From HGM04593 sp045588485 (GTDB lineage Bacteria > Bacteroidota > Bacteroidia > Bacteroidales > Bacteroidaceae): a DNA stretch of 64,000 nucleotides. The notes beneath the pieces were generated by a model, which did not search any database, was not told where the DNA came from, and saw only the letters and a program-made list of their open reading frames with translations. Below, piece by piece: positions 17,442 to 26,362 of the stretch (position 1 is its first letter; each line of letters opens with the position of its first letter). The position numbers were made by a program, and so were the translations under genes. Location of the stretch: assembly GCA_045588485.1 (NCBI GenBank), contig JAZNEI010000065.1, positions 49,060 through 113,059 of the forward strand. Reading direction: 5' to 3'.

Positions 17442-19235
17442 ATGAATATAGAGACAATTCTTACCGAAAGCATCGTAGCAGCACTGAAAGCGCTCTACGG
17501 ACAAGATGTCGCACCCGAGAAGATACAACTGCAAAAGACACGTAAAGAGTTCGAGGGAGACTTCACATTGGTTGTATTCCCATTCCTGCAGATGTCACGC
17601 AAAAAACCCGAGGATACAGCACAAGAGATTGGTGCATATCTAGCAGCATCACAGCCTGTAATATCATCATTCAATGTAGTGAAAGGATTTTTGAATATTG
17701 CCATCGCACCGCAATATTGGATAGACCTGCTGAAAAAGATTGACAACGCCGAAAGTTGGGGTATCACCGCAGTCACCGAGGCTTCGCCTTTGGTTATGGT
17801 AGAGTACTCATCGCCCAACACCAACAAGCCACTGCACTTGGGACACATACGTAACAACCTTTTGGGTTACGCCCTATCCAACATATTGGCGGCCAACGGT
17901 AACCGCGTGGTAAAGACAAATATCGTCAACGACCGTGGTATACACATCTGCAAGTCTATGCTTGCATGGCAGAAATGGGGTAATGGCGAAACACCGGCAT
18001 CAAGCGGTAAAAAAGGCGACCATCTCATTGGTGAGTATTATGTGGCATTCGACAAGCATTATAAGGCCGAGTGCTCGGAACTTATGGCAGGTGGAATGAC
18101 AAAAGAGGAGGCCGAGGCAACTTCGCCCCTTATGGCCGAGGCACGCGAAATGCTTGTTAAGTGGGAGGCCGGCGACAAAGAGGTGCGTACCCTTTGGGAG
18201 ACAATGAACGGTTGGGTGTACGAAGGATTCGACGAGACCTATCGTAAATTGGGTGTAGGCTTCGATAAGATTTACTACGAGAGCGACACCTATTTAGTTG
18301 GTAAAGAGACAGTCCTCGAAGGATTGGAGAAAGGCGTATTTTACCGCCGTCCCGACGAATCGGTGTGGGCCGATCTCAGCGGTGACGGACTTGACGAGAA
18401 GCTCTTGCTGCGCAGCGACGGTACATCGGTGTATATGACCCAGGATATCGGTACTGCACAGCTACGTTTCCGCGACTACCCCATCGACAAGATGGTATAT
18501 GTTGTGGGTAACGAGCAGAATTACCACTTCCAGGTTCTTTCGCTGTTGCTCGACAAGCTCGGCTTCTCATGGGGTAAAGGGCTGGTACATTTCTCTTACG
18601 GTATGGTCGAGCTTCCCGAGGGCAAGATGAAGAGCCGCGAGGGTACCGTTGTCGATGCAGATGACCTTATGGAAGAGATGATTAACACAGCACGCGAGAC
18701 AGCCGAGGAACTTGGCAGCAAGCTCGACGGATTGACAGCCGAAGAGGCAGCTGATGTTAACCGCATCATAGGCCTTGGTGCACTCAAATATTTCATGCTT
18801 AAAGTAGATGCACGCAAGAACATGCTGTTCAATCCCAAAGAGTCTATCGACTTCAATGGTAATACAGGACCTTTCATCCAATACACATACGCTCGTACAC
18901 GCTCTATCGAAAGAAAAGCAGCCGAGGCCGGTGTCACAATAGATGGTGCAGCATCGCCCGATACCATAAGCGAGAAGGAGTGTTCGCTCATACGCATGCT
19001 GAACGAATACCCCAATGTTGTGCGTCAGGCAGGCAACGATTACTCACCTTCGGGCATTGCAAACTACGCATACGAGCTTGCCAAAGGATACAACCAGTTC
19101 TACCACGATTTCAGTATCTTGCGCGAGGAAGATGCCACAAAGAAGGCTTTCCGCATACTTCTGACACGCAACATAGGAAAGGTTATCAAGAGCGCAATGA
19201 ATCTTTTGGGCATCGAGGTACCCGAGAGAATGTAA
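17442..19235 (+). CDS. argS: Arginine-tRNA ligase
   Basis: Class I synthetase charging tRNA-Arg, 597 residues. The N-terminal Add-1 domain is followed by the HIGH box as PNTNKPLHLGHIRNNLLG (about residues 124-141) and a KMSKS-like EGKMKSREGTVVD, then the C-terminal DALR anticodon-binding domain with FIQYTYARTRSI near its start. First gene of a plus-strand operon with the RNase H and sulfatase genes at 9 and 8 nt spacing. Confidence 0.97.
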   Translation: MNIETILTESIVAALKALYGQDVAPEKIQLQKTRKEFEGDFTLVVFPFLQMSRKKPEDTAQEIGAYLAASQPVISSFNVVKGFLNIAIAPQYWIDLLKKIDNAESWGITAVTEASPLVMVEYSSPNTNKPLHLGHIRNNLLGYALSNILAANGNRVVKTNIVNDRGIHICKSMLAWQKWGNGETPASSGKKGDHLIGEYYVAFDKHYKAECSELMAGGMTKEEAEATSPLMAEAREMLVKWEAGDKEVRTLWETMNGWVYEGFDETYRKLGVGFDKIYYESDTYLVGKETVLEGLEKGVFYRRPDESVWADLSGDGLDEKLLLRSDGTSVYMTQDIGTAQLRFRDYPIDKMVYVVGNEQNYHFQVLSLLLDKLGFSWGKGLVHFSYGMVELPEGKMKSREGTVVDADDLMEEMINTARETAEELGSKLDGLTAEEAADVNRIIGLGALKYFMLKVDARKNMLFNPKESIDFNGNTGPFIQYTYARTRSIERKAAEAGVTIDGAASPDTISEKECSLIRMLNEYPNVVRQAGNDYSPSGIANYAYELAKGYNQFYHDFSILREEDATKKAFRILLTRNIGKVIKSAMNLLGIEVPERM

Positions 19236-19244
19236 TTACACAGA

Positions 19245-19874
19245 ATGGGAAAGAAACGCTACTATGTTGTGTGGAACGGCGCAACCCCGGGCATCTACAA
19301 CTCGTGGGACGAGTGTCAGGCACAGATAAAGGGAATCAAACAGGCACTATACAAATCTTTTGCCACACTTGCCGAAGCCGAACACGCATACGCATCATCG
19401 CCCTACGACTTCATAGGTCCTAAGGCTAAGAAAGAGACCGAAGCTCGTCCCTCGGGAGTTATCCCTCCCGAGGTAGAGTTTAATGCTCTTGCCGTTGATG
19501 CGGCCTGTAGCGGCAATCCCGGTCAAATGGAATATAGAGGTGTCTACGTCGGCAGTGGAATGCAGATTTTCCATTTCGGTCCAATGTACGGCACCAACAA
19601 CATTGGTGAGTTCCTGGCCATTGTCCACGCACTTGCACTACTTGGACAGAAAGGCAACGATATGCCCATATACAGCGACAGCCACAATGCCCTCCTGTGG
19701 GTAAAACAGAAGAAATGCAAAACCAAACTACCACGCGAGGCACGCACCGAGGAGTTGTTCAAACTCATTGATAGAGCCGAGTTATGGTTGCGCACGCATA
19801 CGTATAGAAACAGACTGATAAAGTGGGAAACATCCGAATGGGGAGAGATTCCTGCCGACTTCGGACGCAAATAG
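19245..19874 (+). CDS. Viroplasmin-domain ribonuclease H
   Basis: A 209-residue RNase HI with an N-terminal caulimovirus-viroplasmin domain (about residues 4-50, KKRYYVVWNGATPGIYNSW and AEAEHAY) that binds RNA/DNA hybrids, as in eukaryotic RNase H1. The catalytic domain keeps all four acidic residues: D85 (AVDAACSGNPG), E122 (NIGEFLAIV), D145 (YSDSHNALL) and D205 (IPADFGR). It removes RNA from RNA-DNA hybrids such as Okazaki primers and R-loops. It sits between argS and the sulfatase gene in a tight operon. Confidence 0.93.
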   Translation: MGKKRYYVVWNGATPGIYNSWDECQAQIKGIKQALYKSFATLAEAEHAYASSPYDFIGPKAKKETEARPSGVIPPEVEFNALAVDAACSGNPGQMEYRGVYVGSGMQIFHFGPMYGTNNIGEFLAIVHALALLGQKGNDMPIYSDSHNALLWVKQKKCKTKLPREARTEELFKLIDRAELWLRTHTYRNRLIKWETSEWGEIPADFGRK

Positions 19875-19882
19875 AGCAACCT

Positions 19883-21712
19883 ATGGAAAATGTAAAAGAG
19901 AAATTCCTGTTCCCGCTGAGATACTACGTAGCCCTTATATTGTGCTTCGTACCTCTGAGGCTTATATTTATGGCCGTCACGGGCGAGAGTAATAACTCTT
20001 TGGCCGACTACCTGCAGGTAGCCTGGCACGGGCTTCAGTTGGACATTGCAGTTGCCGGTTATGTTACTGCGCTGCCACTGTTGCTTACCATAGTGAGTCT
20101 TTTCGTATATATGCCTATGCGCAAAATATTCATTGTGTACAATCTGTTTGTAGCAATTATCATAGGTGCAGCGTTTGTGGCAGATATAAGCCTGTATCCA
20201 TTTTGGGAGTTCAAATTGGATGCATCGTTCCTGCTATACCTTGACTCTCCTTCAAATGCCTTTGCAAGCGTAAGCGGTGCATTCATTGCAACACGTCTGA
20301 CAGCATTTATTATCCTTGTCGCCCTACTCTTTACACTACTTCATTTCATCACCCCGAAGAGCATGCGCCCATCAAGACCACGTCTGTTGCCTTTTGCCGG
20401 ACTGCTTCTTGCTGTCGGATTACTCTTTTTAGGTATACGTGGCGGTGTAAGCGAATCGACAAATAATGTTGGTAAGGTTTATTTCAGCAACAACCAGTTT
20501 CTGAACCACTCGGCAGTGAACCCCATCTTCAGTTTCATATACTCGATAGGTAAACGGGAAGATTATAGCGCAGCCTACCGTTTCTTTGGTCCCGAAGAGC
20601 TTAATGCACGTGTCGAAGGATTATACAAGCAGGACAGAGCTATAAGTGACACACTGCTAAATAACAGCCGCCCCAATATAATAACAATACTTCTCGAAGG
20701 TATGAGTTGCTCACTCATAGAGAGCATGGGGGGTATACAAGGTGTAACACCAAATTTCGACAAATTGTCAAAAGAGGGTGTACTGTTCACACAGTGCTAT
20801 GCCAACAGCTACCGCACCGACCGAGGTCTCATCTGCTCGTTAAGCGGATATTTATCATATCCCAAGACCTCTGTAATGAAATCTGCAATAAAGAGTCAGA
20901 GGTTACCCTCTATCGCTTCGGCCCTTGGAGAAGCAGGCTACCATAATGCTTTTCTTTATGGTGGAGATATAAATTTCACAAATATGAAGAGTTATTTATA
21001 CTCTACAGGATACCATGAGCTTATTGCCGACAAAGATTTCGGCAGAGAGAATACCGGCGGACACAGATGGGGGTTTGCCGACCATATAACTTTCGACTCG
21101 CTGCTATATCTTGTGAAGCACCGCCCACAAGAGCCTTGGCACATAACATATCTGACACTGAGCAGCCATGAGCCTTGGACCGTTCCTTACAACAGAATCG
21201 GCGACAGCCCCATAGCCAACTCTTTTGCTTATACCGATTCGTGCCTTGGCAATTTCATAAGAGAGCTAAAAGAGAGCGACCTGTGGGAAAATACTCTTGT
21301 CATCTGTATGCCCGACCATGCAGTCAGCAAATTCCCTAAAGGTGTAGACCAAACAAATGAGAACCGCAACCGCATCCCCCTGCTTTTCACAGGTGGTGCA
21401 GTGAAAGAATGCCGAGAGATTGCTACAATATGTAACCAGAGCGATTTTCCTGCGACACTGCTTGCGCAATTGGGATTACCCATAGAGAATTTTACTTTCA
21501 GCCGCAATGTATTGTCGCCATCATACGACTATCCCTTTGCCTACCACGCATTCAATAACGGTATCTCTTTTATAGACTCTACGGGTTTCACCCTGTTCGA
21601 TCTTGATGCAAATGATATACGCATCGAGAAGCCCGCCGATGTAACACACTCACGCGCCACTAAGGCAAAGGCGATACTACAGGCTGCATACAACGATTTT
21701 CAGAAAAGATGA
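19883..21712 (+). CDS. LTA synthase/phosphoglycerol transferase-like sulfatase-fold membrane protein
   Basis: A 609-residue protein with five N-terminal membrane helices (about residues 10-190) followed by an extracytoplasmic alkaline-phosphatase-superfamily domain. Metal and nucleophile motifs are visible: LLEGMSCSLIESMGG, the catalytic threonine in SYRTDRGLICSLSGY, and CMPDHAVSKF near the end. This is the LtaS/MdoB architecture that transfers phosphoglycerol or phosphoethanolamine head groups to envelope glycans or lipids. The start at 19883 gives MENVKEKFLFPLRYYVALIL; an upstream in-frame extension overlaps the RNase H gene and was excluded. Substrate in this Gram-negative organism is unknown. 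Confidence 0.85.
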   Translation: MENVKEKFLFPLRYYVALILCFVPLRLIFMAVTGESNNSLADYLQVAWHGLQLDIAVAGYVTALPLLLTIVSLFVYMPMRKIFIVYNLFVAIIIGAAFVADISLYPFWEFKLDASFLLYLDSPSNAFASVSGAFIATRLTAFIILVALLFTLLHFITPKSMRPSRPRLLPFAGLLLAVGLLFLGIRGGVSESTNNVGKVYFSNNQFLNHSAVNPIFSFIYSIGKREDYSAAYRFFGPEELNARVEGLYKQDRAISDTLLNNSRPNIITILLEGMSCSLIESMGGIQGVTPNFDKLSKEGVLFTQCYANSYRTDRGLICSLSGYLSYPKTSVMKSAIKSQRLPSIASALGEAGYHNAFLYGGDINFTNMKSYLYSTGYHELIADKDFGRENTGGHRWGFADHITFDSLLYLVKHRPQEPWHITYLTLSSHEPWTVPYNRIGDSPIANSFAYTDSCLGNFIRELKESDLWENTLVICMPDHAVSKFPKGVDQTNENRNRIPLLFTGGAVKECREIATICNQSDFPATLLAQLGLPIENFTFSRNVLSPSYDYPFAYHAFNNGISFIDSTGFTLFDLDANDIRIEKPADVTHSRATKAKAILQAAYNDFQKR

Positions 21713-21814
21713 GATAGGTCAACGCGAATTCGATATGATTGGTGTCCGGTAAAACTTTTTCAGTCTCTCATTTAGGCTTATTTGCTAAATTCAGCCTTTC
21801 ATTGTTATTTTTCT

Positions 21815-21842
21815 CCTACTTTTCGTGCCGACGAAAAGTAGG
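21815..21842. repeat. Perfect 12-bp hairpin, part of an intergenic palindromic element
   Basis: CCTACTTTTCGT and ACGAAAAGTAGG separated by GCCG. It lies 100 nt after the sulfatase stop and directly before the longer palindrome at 21853-21980. It could terminate the argS operon, but the sequence after it (CAAAAGGCTC) is not T-rich. Confidence 0.6.
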
Positions 21843-21852
21843 CAAAAGGCTC

Positions 21853-21980
21853 TGCGCACGGAAAATCTTAACGTAAAATGCTCACGATGTTTTTTGGGTG
21901 CTGCGGAAGTCGCTTCGCTCAAACATCCTCGCACTTAATCCAAAAAACATCTTCCATTTTACTAATTTTCCTATGGCGCA
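21853..21980. repeat. Long interrupted palindrome (possible MITE/BIME-like element or structured RNA)
   Basis: Four nested pairs of inverted arms: TGCGC (21853-21857) with GCGCA (21976-21980); GGAAAAT (21860-21866) with ATTTTCC (21965-21971); GTAAAATG (21873-21880) with CATTTTAC (21955-21962); GATGTTTTTTGG (21886-21897) with CCAAAAAACATC (21940-21951). A small inner hairpin near GCGGAAGTCGCTTCGC fills the loop. No gene is recognisable in the 550 nt between the sulfatase and sigma factor genes apart from this element and a doubtful 42-codon frame. Confidence 0.6.
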
Positions 21981-22003
21981 CCAATGAACAACCTTATGAT
22001 TTT

Positions 22004-22132
22004 ATGAAAAAGTGGGCTTGCTTTAGTATTTTTGTTGTAAAAGTGGCAATATTAGCTTCGTCAATAGCACTTCTTGGGATTATTCTATTTTTATTGGACA
22101 GTAATAAATTTATATATCACACGTCTCTTTAA
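22004..22132 (+). CDS. Possible small membrane protein, unrecognised
   Basis: A 42-codon frame starting MKKWACFSIFVVKVAILA with a single strongly hydrophobic segment and ending in a short polar tail. There is no good ribosome-binding site and no recognised family. It begins just after the long palindrome. Length and composition could arise by chance in AT-rich DNA, so this is a candidate only. Confidence 0.25.
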   Translation: MKKWACFSIFVVKVAILASSIALLGIILFLLDSNKFIYHTSL

Positions 22133-22221
22133 AATAAAACAAACGCTTAAAATTGATATTTAAGAGTGGGTAGCTATATTATTCTAAAAAAATATCGTTT
22201 GTAAAAAAACAAAATGCATCC

Positions 22222-22250
22222 TTTGGCTGTTAATGTTGTATATACATTTA
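22222..22250 (+). promoter_or_regulatory. Putative promoter of the ECF sigma factor gene
   Basis: TTTG (22222-22225), 17 nt, then TACATTTA (22243-22250), one base off the -7 consensus. Transcription would begin about 5-8 nt before the TTG start codon at 22263, implying a leaderless or nearly leaderless mRNA. Confidence 0.45.
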
Positions 22251-22262
22251 AATTAGCTGAAA

Positions 22263-22766
22263 TTGGACACTGCAAGGTTTAGGAGAGAGCTGTTGGAGGT
22301 GCAATCGGAGCTTCAAAGATTCGCATATAAACTCACAGCAGACCGAGAAGAGGCGAATGACTTGTTGCAGGAGACATCTTTAAAGGCTCTTGATAATATG
22401 GATAAGTATATGCCCGATACAAATTTCAAAGGATGGGTATATACCATTATGCGTAATATTTTTATCAATAATTACCGTAAGATTGTGCGTGATCAGACTT
22501 TTGTCGATCACACCGATAATCTATATCATCTTAATCAGACAAAGGAGTTTGACAGGTATATAACGGAGAATAACTACGATACAAAAGAAATTTATCGTGC
22601 TGTGAATGCTTTGCCTAAGGAGTACCGCATACCCTTTATGATGCATCTTTCGGGTTTCAAGTATCGTGAGATTGCCGATAGATTGGGGTTGCCATTGGGT
22701 ACGGTAAAGAGTAGAATATTCTTTACCCGGCAACATCTGCAAATGGTGCTAAAGGATTTTAGGTAA
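22263..22766 (+). CDS. ECF-type RNA polymerase sigma factor
   Basis: A 167-residue group IV sigma factor. Region 2 (about residues 10-75) contains FAYKLTADREEANDLLQETSLKAL and the -10-binding FKGWVYTIMRNIFINNYRK; region 4 (about 110-160) contains ALPKEYRIPFMMHLSGFKYREIADRLGLPLGTVKSRIF, a clear helix-turn-helix. The frame is closed by a TAG 6 nt upstream and the only plausible start is TTG at 22263 (or CTG two codons earlier). No anti-sigma factor, SusC/D pair or transducer lies beside it, so it is an orphan whose signal is unknown. Confidence 0.92.
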   Translation: MDTARFRRELLEVQSELQRFAYKLTADREEANDLLQETSLKALDNMDKYMPDTNFKGWVYTIMRNIFINNYRKIVRDQTFVDHTDNLYHLNQTKEFDRYITENNYDTKEIYRAVNALPKEYRIPFMMHLSGFKYREIADRLGLPLGTVKSRIFFTRQHLQMVLKDFR

Positions 22767-22776
22767 CAGACAATTC

Positions 22777-23292
22777 TTAAATAGGACAGGGCATAAGCAG
22801 ACGGCCGAATAAAAGAAGGTCGTAAATCTTGTCGTTCTTGGAGGCTGCACGACGCATTGTGCCTTCAAGTTCGAATCCATTCCTCTTTAGGACTTTTACC
22901 GATGCAATGTTATCGGCAAATACCACTGCGCTAATTCTGCGTAACGACAGTTCGAAGAATGCAGTGCCGCAGATAGCAGCAACGGCTTCGCTTGCAACTC
23001 CTTTTGAGCAATATTCCGGCAGTATCATATATCCAATCTCGGCATCGACGCAGAAAATGTCGGCTTTGCGCTCGACACTTATGTTGCCCACTATCTTATC
23101 ATCTGCTACAACTGCACGGAATATTCCCTCAATGCCATCAATCTGCCTTGCTTTGCTAATCCATGATAATGCATCGCTCTCATTGTAAGGCAGTGGTATG
23201 CGGTTGCTCAGATAGCGTCTGTCTACTCTGTTACATATCTCTGCAAGCTCTTTGTAATCCTCTATTTTCCACTTCCTAAGTTCTACTCTCAT
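22777..23292 (-). CDS. GNAT family N-acetyltransferase, RimJ/RimL type
   Basis: A 171-residue acetyltransferase. It has the GNAT strands with GYMILPEYCSKGVASEAVAAICGTAF, whose CSKGVASEA is the acetyl-CoA pyrophosphate loop (R/Q-x-x-G-x-G/A), and FADNIASVKVLKRNGFELEGTMRR, the RimL-type signature. The substrate could be a ribosomal protein N-terminus or another amine. It is convergent with the sigma factor gene, leaving only 10 nt between stop codons, so a shared terminator or antisense overlap is likely. Confidence 0.85.
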   Translation of the reverse strand: MRVELRKWKIEDYKELAEICNRVDRRYLSNRIPLPYNESDALSWISKARQIDGIEGIFRAVVADDKIVGNISVERKADIFCVDAEIGYMILPEYCSKGVASEAVAAICGTAFFELSLRRISAVVFADNIASVKVLKRNGFELEGTMRRAASKNDKIYDLLLFGRLLMPCPI

Positions 23293-23408
23293 ATTCTTGC
23301 CTCTCTTTTAGATGGCAAAGTTATTCTGTTTTTTCATAATAAAGTTAAAATATTTCCGATAGATTGCCATTATGTAGTCAAAAAAAATGTTTTTCGGTTT
23401 TTTATCAC

Positions 23409-23416
23409 TATCTTCG
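23409..23416 (+). promoter_or_regulatory. Probable cysS promoter (-7 element)
   Basis: TATCTTCG, 43 nt before the cysS ATG at 23459, preceded by a T-rich tract. It lies inside the longer open frame upstream of cysS, which supports the shorter start. Confidence 0.55.
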
Positions 23417-23458
23417 CATCTTGGATGCGAAACGAAAAACAAAAAACAATATACAATT

Positions 23459-24934
23459 ATGGAAAATAAACTGATGATATATAACACGCTCACTCGTAAA
23501 AAGGAGCTTTTCGAGCCGTTGCATGCCCCCAATGTAGGCCTTTATGTATGCGGTCCCACTGTTTATGGCGATGCACATCTGGGACATGCCCGTCCGGCAA
23601 TTACATTTGACGTACTTTTCCGCTATCTTCAGACATTGGGCTATAAGGTGCGTTACGTACGTAACATTACCGATGTGGGCCATCTTGAGCACGATGCCGA
23701 TGAGGGCGAGGATAAGATTGCAAAAAAAGCACGCCTTGAGCAGTTGGAGCCTATGGAAGTTGTGCAGCACTATACACTGCGTTACCACAAGGCTATGGAG
23801 GCGCTTAATGTGCTTCCCCCAAGTATCGAACCACATGCGTCGGGGCATATAATTGAGCAGATTCAGCTGGTAAAAGAGATTCTCGACAATGGTTATGCCT
23901 ATGAGAGTGAAGGCTCGGTCTATTTCGATGTAGCAAAGTACGACAAGGAACATAACTACGGTGTCCTTTCGGGACGTAACCTTGATGATGTCCTAAATAC
24001 GACTCGCGAATTAGACGGTCAGCAAGAGAAGCGTAATCCTGCCGATTTTGCTCTGTGGAAGTGCGCGCAGCCCGAACACATAATGCGCTGGCCCTCGCCC
24101 TGGAGTGACGGCTTCCCCGGATGGCACTGCGAGTGTACTGCTATGGGACGTAAGTATCTTGGCGAGCAGTTCGATATTCATGGTGGTGGTATGGACCTCA
24201 TCTTCCCTCATCACGAGTGCGAAATTGCACAGGGAGTAGCCGCAATGGGACACCCTGTCGTTAAATACTGGATGCACAACAATATGATTACCATCAACGG
24301 ACAGAAGATGGGTAAATCGTATAATAACTTCATTAACCTAAGCGAGTTCTTCACCGGCTCACATCCTCTGTTGCAGCAGCCATATTCGCCAATGACAATC
24401 CGTTTCTTCATTCTTCAGGCGCATTATCGCAGTACAGTAGACTTTGGTAACGAGGCATTGCAGGCAGCCGAGAAGGGGTTACAGCGTCTTATGGATGCTT
24501 GGAATACTCTGAGTACCATCACTGCAGGCGATACAACAACCGTTGATGTAGCCAATCTCCGCGCAAAGTGCTACGATGCCATGAACGACGATATGAACAC
24601 CGCGCAGGTGATATCGCATCTGTTCGATGCTTCGCGTGCTATTAACCAAATTGCCGACAAGAAGGCGACAATCACCGCTGCCGACCTCGACGAACTGAAA
24701 GAGACCTTCCGTCTGTTTGCTTTCGATATTCTCGGATTGAAAGAGGAGCGTGGTTCGGACAGTGGTCGCGAAGAGGCCTTTGGAAAGGTTGTAGATATGC
24801 TTCTCGAGCAGCGTCAGGCTGCAAAGGCTGCAAAAGACTGGGCTACCAGTGATAAGATACGCAACGAGCTGCAGGCTTTGGGATTCGAGATTAAGGATGG
24901 AAAAGAGGGTGCCACCTGGAAACTGAACCGTTAA
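23459..24934 (+). CDS. cysS: Cysteine-tRNA ligase
   Basis: Class I synthetase of 491 residues. It shows the HIGH box as CGPTVYGDAHLGHARPAI with zinc-binding cysteine, further zinc ligands in WHCECTAMG and FPHHECEIAQ, and the KMSKS box KMGKSYNNFI. The ATG at 23459 (MENKLMIYNTL) is chosen because the promoter-like TATCTTCG lies upstream of it and the preceding 24 codons are not conserved. First gene of an operon: the glutaminyl cyclase gene starts 4 nt after its stop. Confidence 0.96.
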   Translation: MENKLMIYNTLTRKKELFEPLHAPNVGLYVCGPTVYGDAHLGHARPAITFDVLFRYLQTLGYKVRYVRNITDVGHLEHDADEGEDKIAKKARLEQLEPMEVVQHYTLRYHKAMEALNVLPPSIEPHASGHIIEQIQLVKEILDNGYAYESEGSVYFDVAKYDKEHNYGVLSGRNLDDVLNTTRELDGQQEKRNPADFALWKCAQPEHIMRWPSPWSDGFPGWHCECTAMGRKYLGEQFDIHGGGMDLIFPHHECEIAQGVAAMGHPVVKYWMHNNMITINGQKMGKSYNNFINLSEFFTGSHPLLQQPYSPMTIRFFILQAHYRSTVDFGNEALQAAEKGLQRLMDAWNTLSTITAGDTTTVDVANLRAKCYDAMNDDMNTAQVISHLFDASRAINQIADKKATITAADLDELKETFRLFAFDILGLKEERGSDSGREEAFGKVVDMLLEQRQAAKAAKDWATSDKIRNELQALGFEIKDGKEGATWKLNR

Positions 24935-24937
24935 GCA

Positions 24938-25924
24938 ATGAGAAGAATTCTATCGCTACTGTTTGCAACCCTGCTGATAGTATCATGTGGTGGAGGAGCT
25001 GCAAAGAGAACTACCGTAAAAGAGAATGTAGAGAAACCTGTGATTGTTCCCGTGTTTAATGCTGATAGTGCATATAGCTTCGTCGAAGCGCAGGTTGCCT
25101 TTGGCCCACGTGTCCCCAATAGTGCCGAGCATCGAGCATGTGCCGATTGGTTAGAAGCAAAATTGCGTAGTTATGGTGCCGAGGTCATCGTGCAGAATAT
25201 AGAGCTTACCGCATATACAGGGGAACGTCTCGATGCATATAATATAATAGCACAGTTCCAACCGCAGAAGAGAAAGCGCGTGTTGCTGTGTGCCCATTGG
25301 GACAGTCGCCCTTGGGCCGATGCCGACCCCGACCCCTCGAACCATCGTAAGCCCATTTTGGGAGCAAACGACGGAGCAAGCGGAGTAGGTGTACTTATCG
25401 AGGTTGCACGCCTTCTCTCGCAACAACCAACCGAGGTAGGTGTAGATATTATCTTTTTCGATGCCGAGGATTATGGAACACATGCTTCGGAAGAGGCAAC
25501 GGTGGATAACTCTTGGGCATTAGGCTCGCAATATTGGGCACGTCTGCCGCATAAACAGCCCTATAATGCCCGTTACGGTATCCTGCTCGATATTGTAGGC
25601 GCTCCCGGGTCGCGATTCTACCGCGAAGGAATCTCGGAAAAATATGCAAGCGATATTGTAGATAAAGTTTGGAATCGTGCAGCATCATTGGGTTATGCCG
25701 ATACATTCATCAACCGCGAGGGCGGCTACGTAACCGACGACCATCTGTACATTAATCACTATCTGCGCATACCTTGTATAGATATTATCAATCACGACAA
25801 AAACAGTGAGAACGGATTCGGTCCCTATTGGCATACATTGAAAGATGATATGGATTGGATTTCGGCGGGGACGTTGAAGATAGTAGGAGAGACTGTGGTC
25901 GCAGTAATATATAACGAGAAATAA
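24938..25924 (+). CDS. Glutaminyl-peptide cyclotransferase-like M28 lipoprotein
   Basis: A 328-residue exported lipoprotein: signal peptide MRRILSLLFATLLIVSCGGG with the lipobox at Cys17. The mature part is an M28-fold zinc enzyme with AHWDSRPWAD (zinc histidine/aspartate), GANDGASGVGVLIE and IFFDAEDYGTHAS, the arrangement of animal-type glutaminyl cyclases found in Porphyromonas and relatives. Such enzymes convert N-terminal glutamine of exported proteins to pyroglutamate, which in Bacteroidota follows signal peptidase cleavage. A plain aminopeptidase is the alternative. It lies in the cysS operon. Confidence 0.85.
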   Translation: MRRILSLLFATLLIVSCGGGAAKRTTVKENVEKPVIVPVFNADSAYSFVEAQVAFGPRVPNSAEHRACADWLEAKLRSYGAEVIVQNIELTAYTGERLDAYNIIAQFQPQKRKRVLLCAHWDSRPWADADPDPSNHRKPILGANDGASGVGVLIEVARLLSQQPTEVGVDIIFFDAEDYGTHASEEATVDNSWALGSQYWARLPHKQPYNARYGILLDIVGAPGSRFYREGISEKYASDIVDKVWNRAASLGYADTFINREGGYVTDDHLYINHYLRIPCIDIINHDKNSENGFGPYWHTLKDDMDWISAGTLKIVGETVVAVIYNEK

Positions 25925-25936
25925 GAAACATCTAAG

Positions 25937-26362
25937 ATGAGCAGTATAAAAGAAAAACAAGAAGAGATTATTGAGGAGTTTAGCGCGTTCGACGATTGGA
26001 TGGACCGCTATCAGCTTCTCATCGACCTCGGTAGTGAGCAAGAGCCGCTTGACGAGCAATATAAAACCGATAGCAATCTTATCGAAGGCTGCCAGAGCCG
26101 CGTATGGTTACAGGCCGATTTTGTCGATGGTAAGGTCGTGTTCCGCGCCGAGAGCGATGCACTTATAGTAAAGGGTATTGTATCGTTGTTGGTAAAGGTC
26201 TATTCGGGACATACACCGCAAGAGATTCTCGATAGCGAACCTTATTTTGTCGAGGCAATAGGACTGCGTGAGCATCTGTCGCCCACACGCAGCAATGGTC
26301 TTGTGGCAATGATTAAACAGATGAGGCTCTATGCCCTCGCATTTAAAACCAAGATGCAATGA
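25937..26362 (+). CDS. sufE: SufE family sulfur acceptor protein
   Basis: A 141-residue SufE-like protein that accepts persulfide sulfur from cysteine desulfurase for iron-sulfur cluster assembly. It starts with EKQEEIIEEFSAFDDWMDRYQLLIDLG and has the active cysteine in LIEGCQSRVWLQAD (about residue 57). It follows the glutaminyl cyclase gene by 12 nt and overlaps the next gene by the 4 nt ATGA, indicating coupled translation. Confidence 0.92.
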   Translation: MSSIKEKQEEIIEEFSAFDDWMDRYQLLIDLGSEQEPLDEQYKTDSNLIEGCQSRVWLQADFVDGKVVFRAESDALIVKGIVSLLVKVYSGHTPQEILDSEPYFVEAIGLREHLSPTRSNGLVAMIKQMRLYALAFKTKMQ

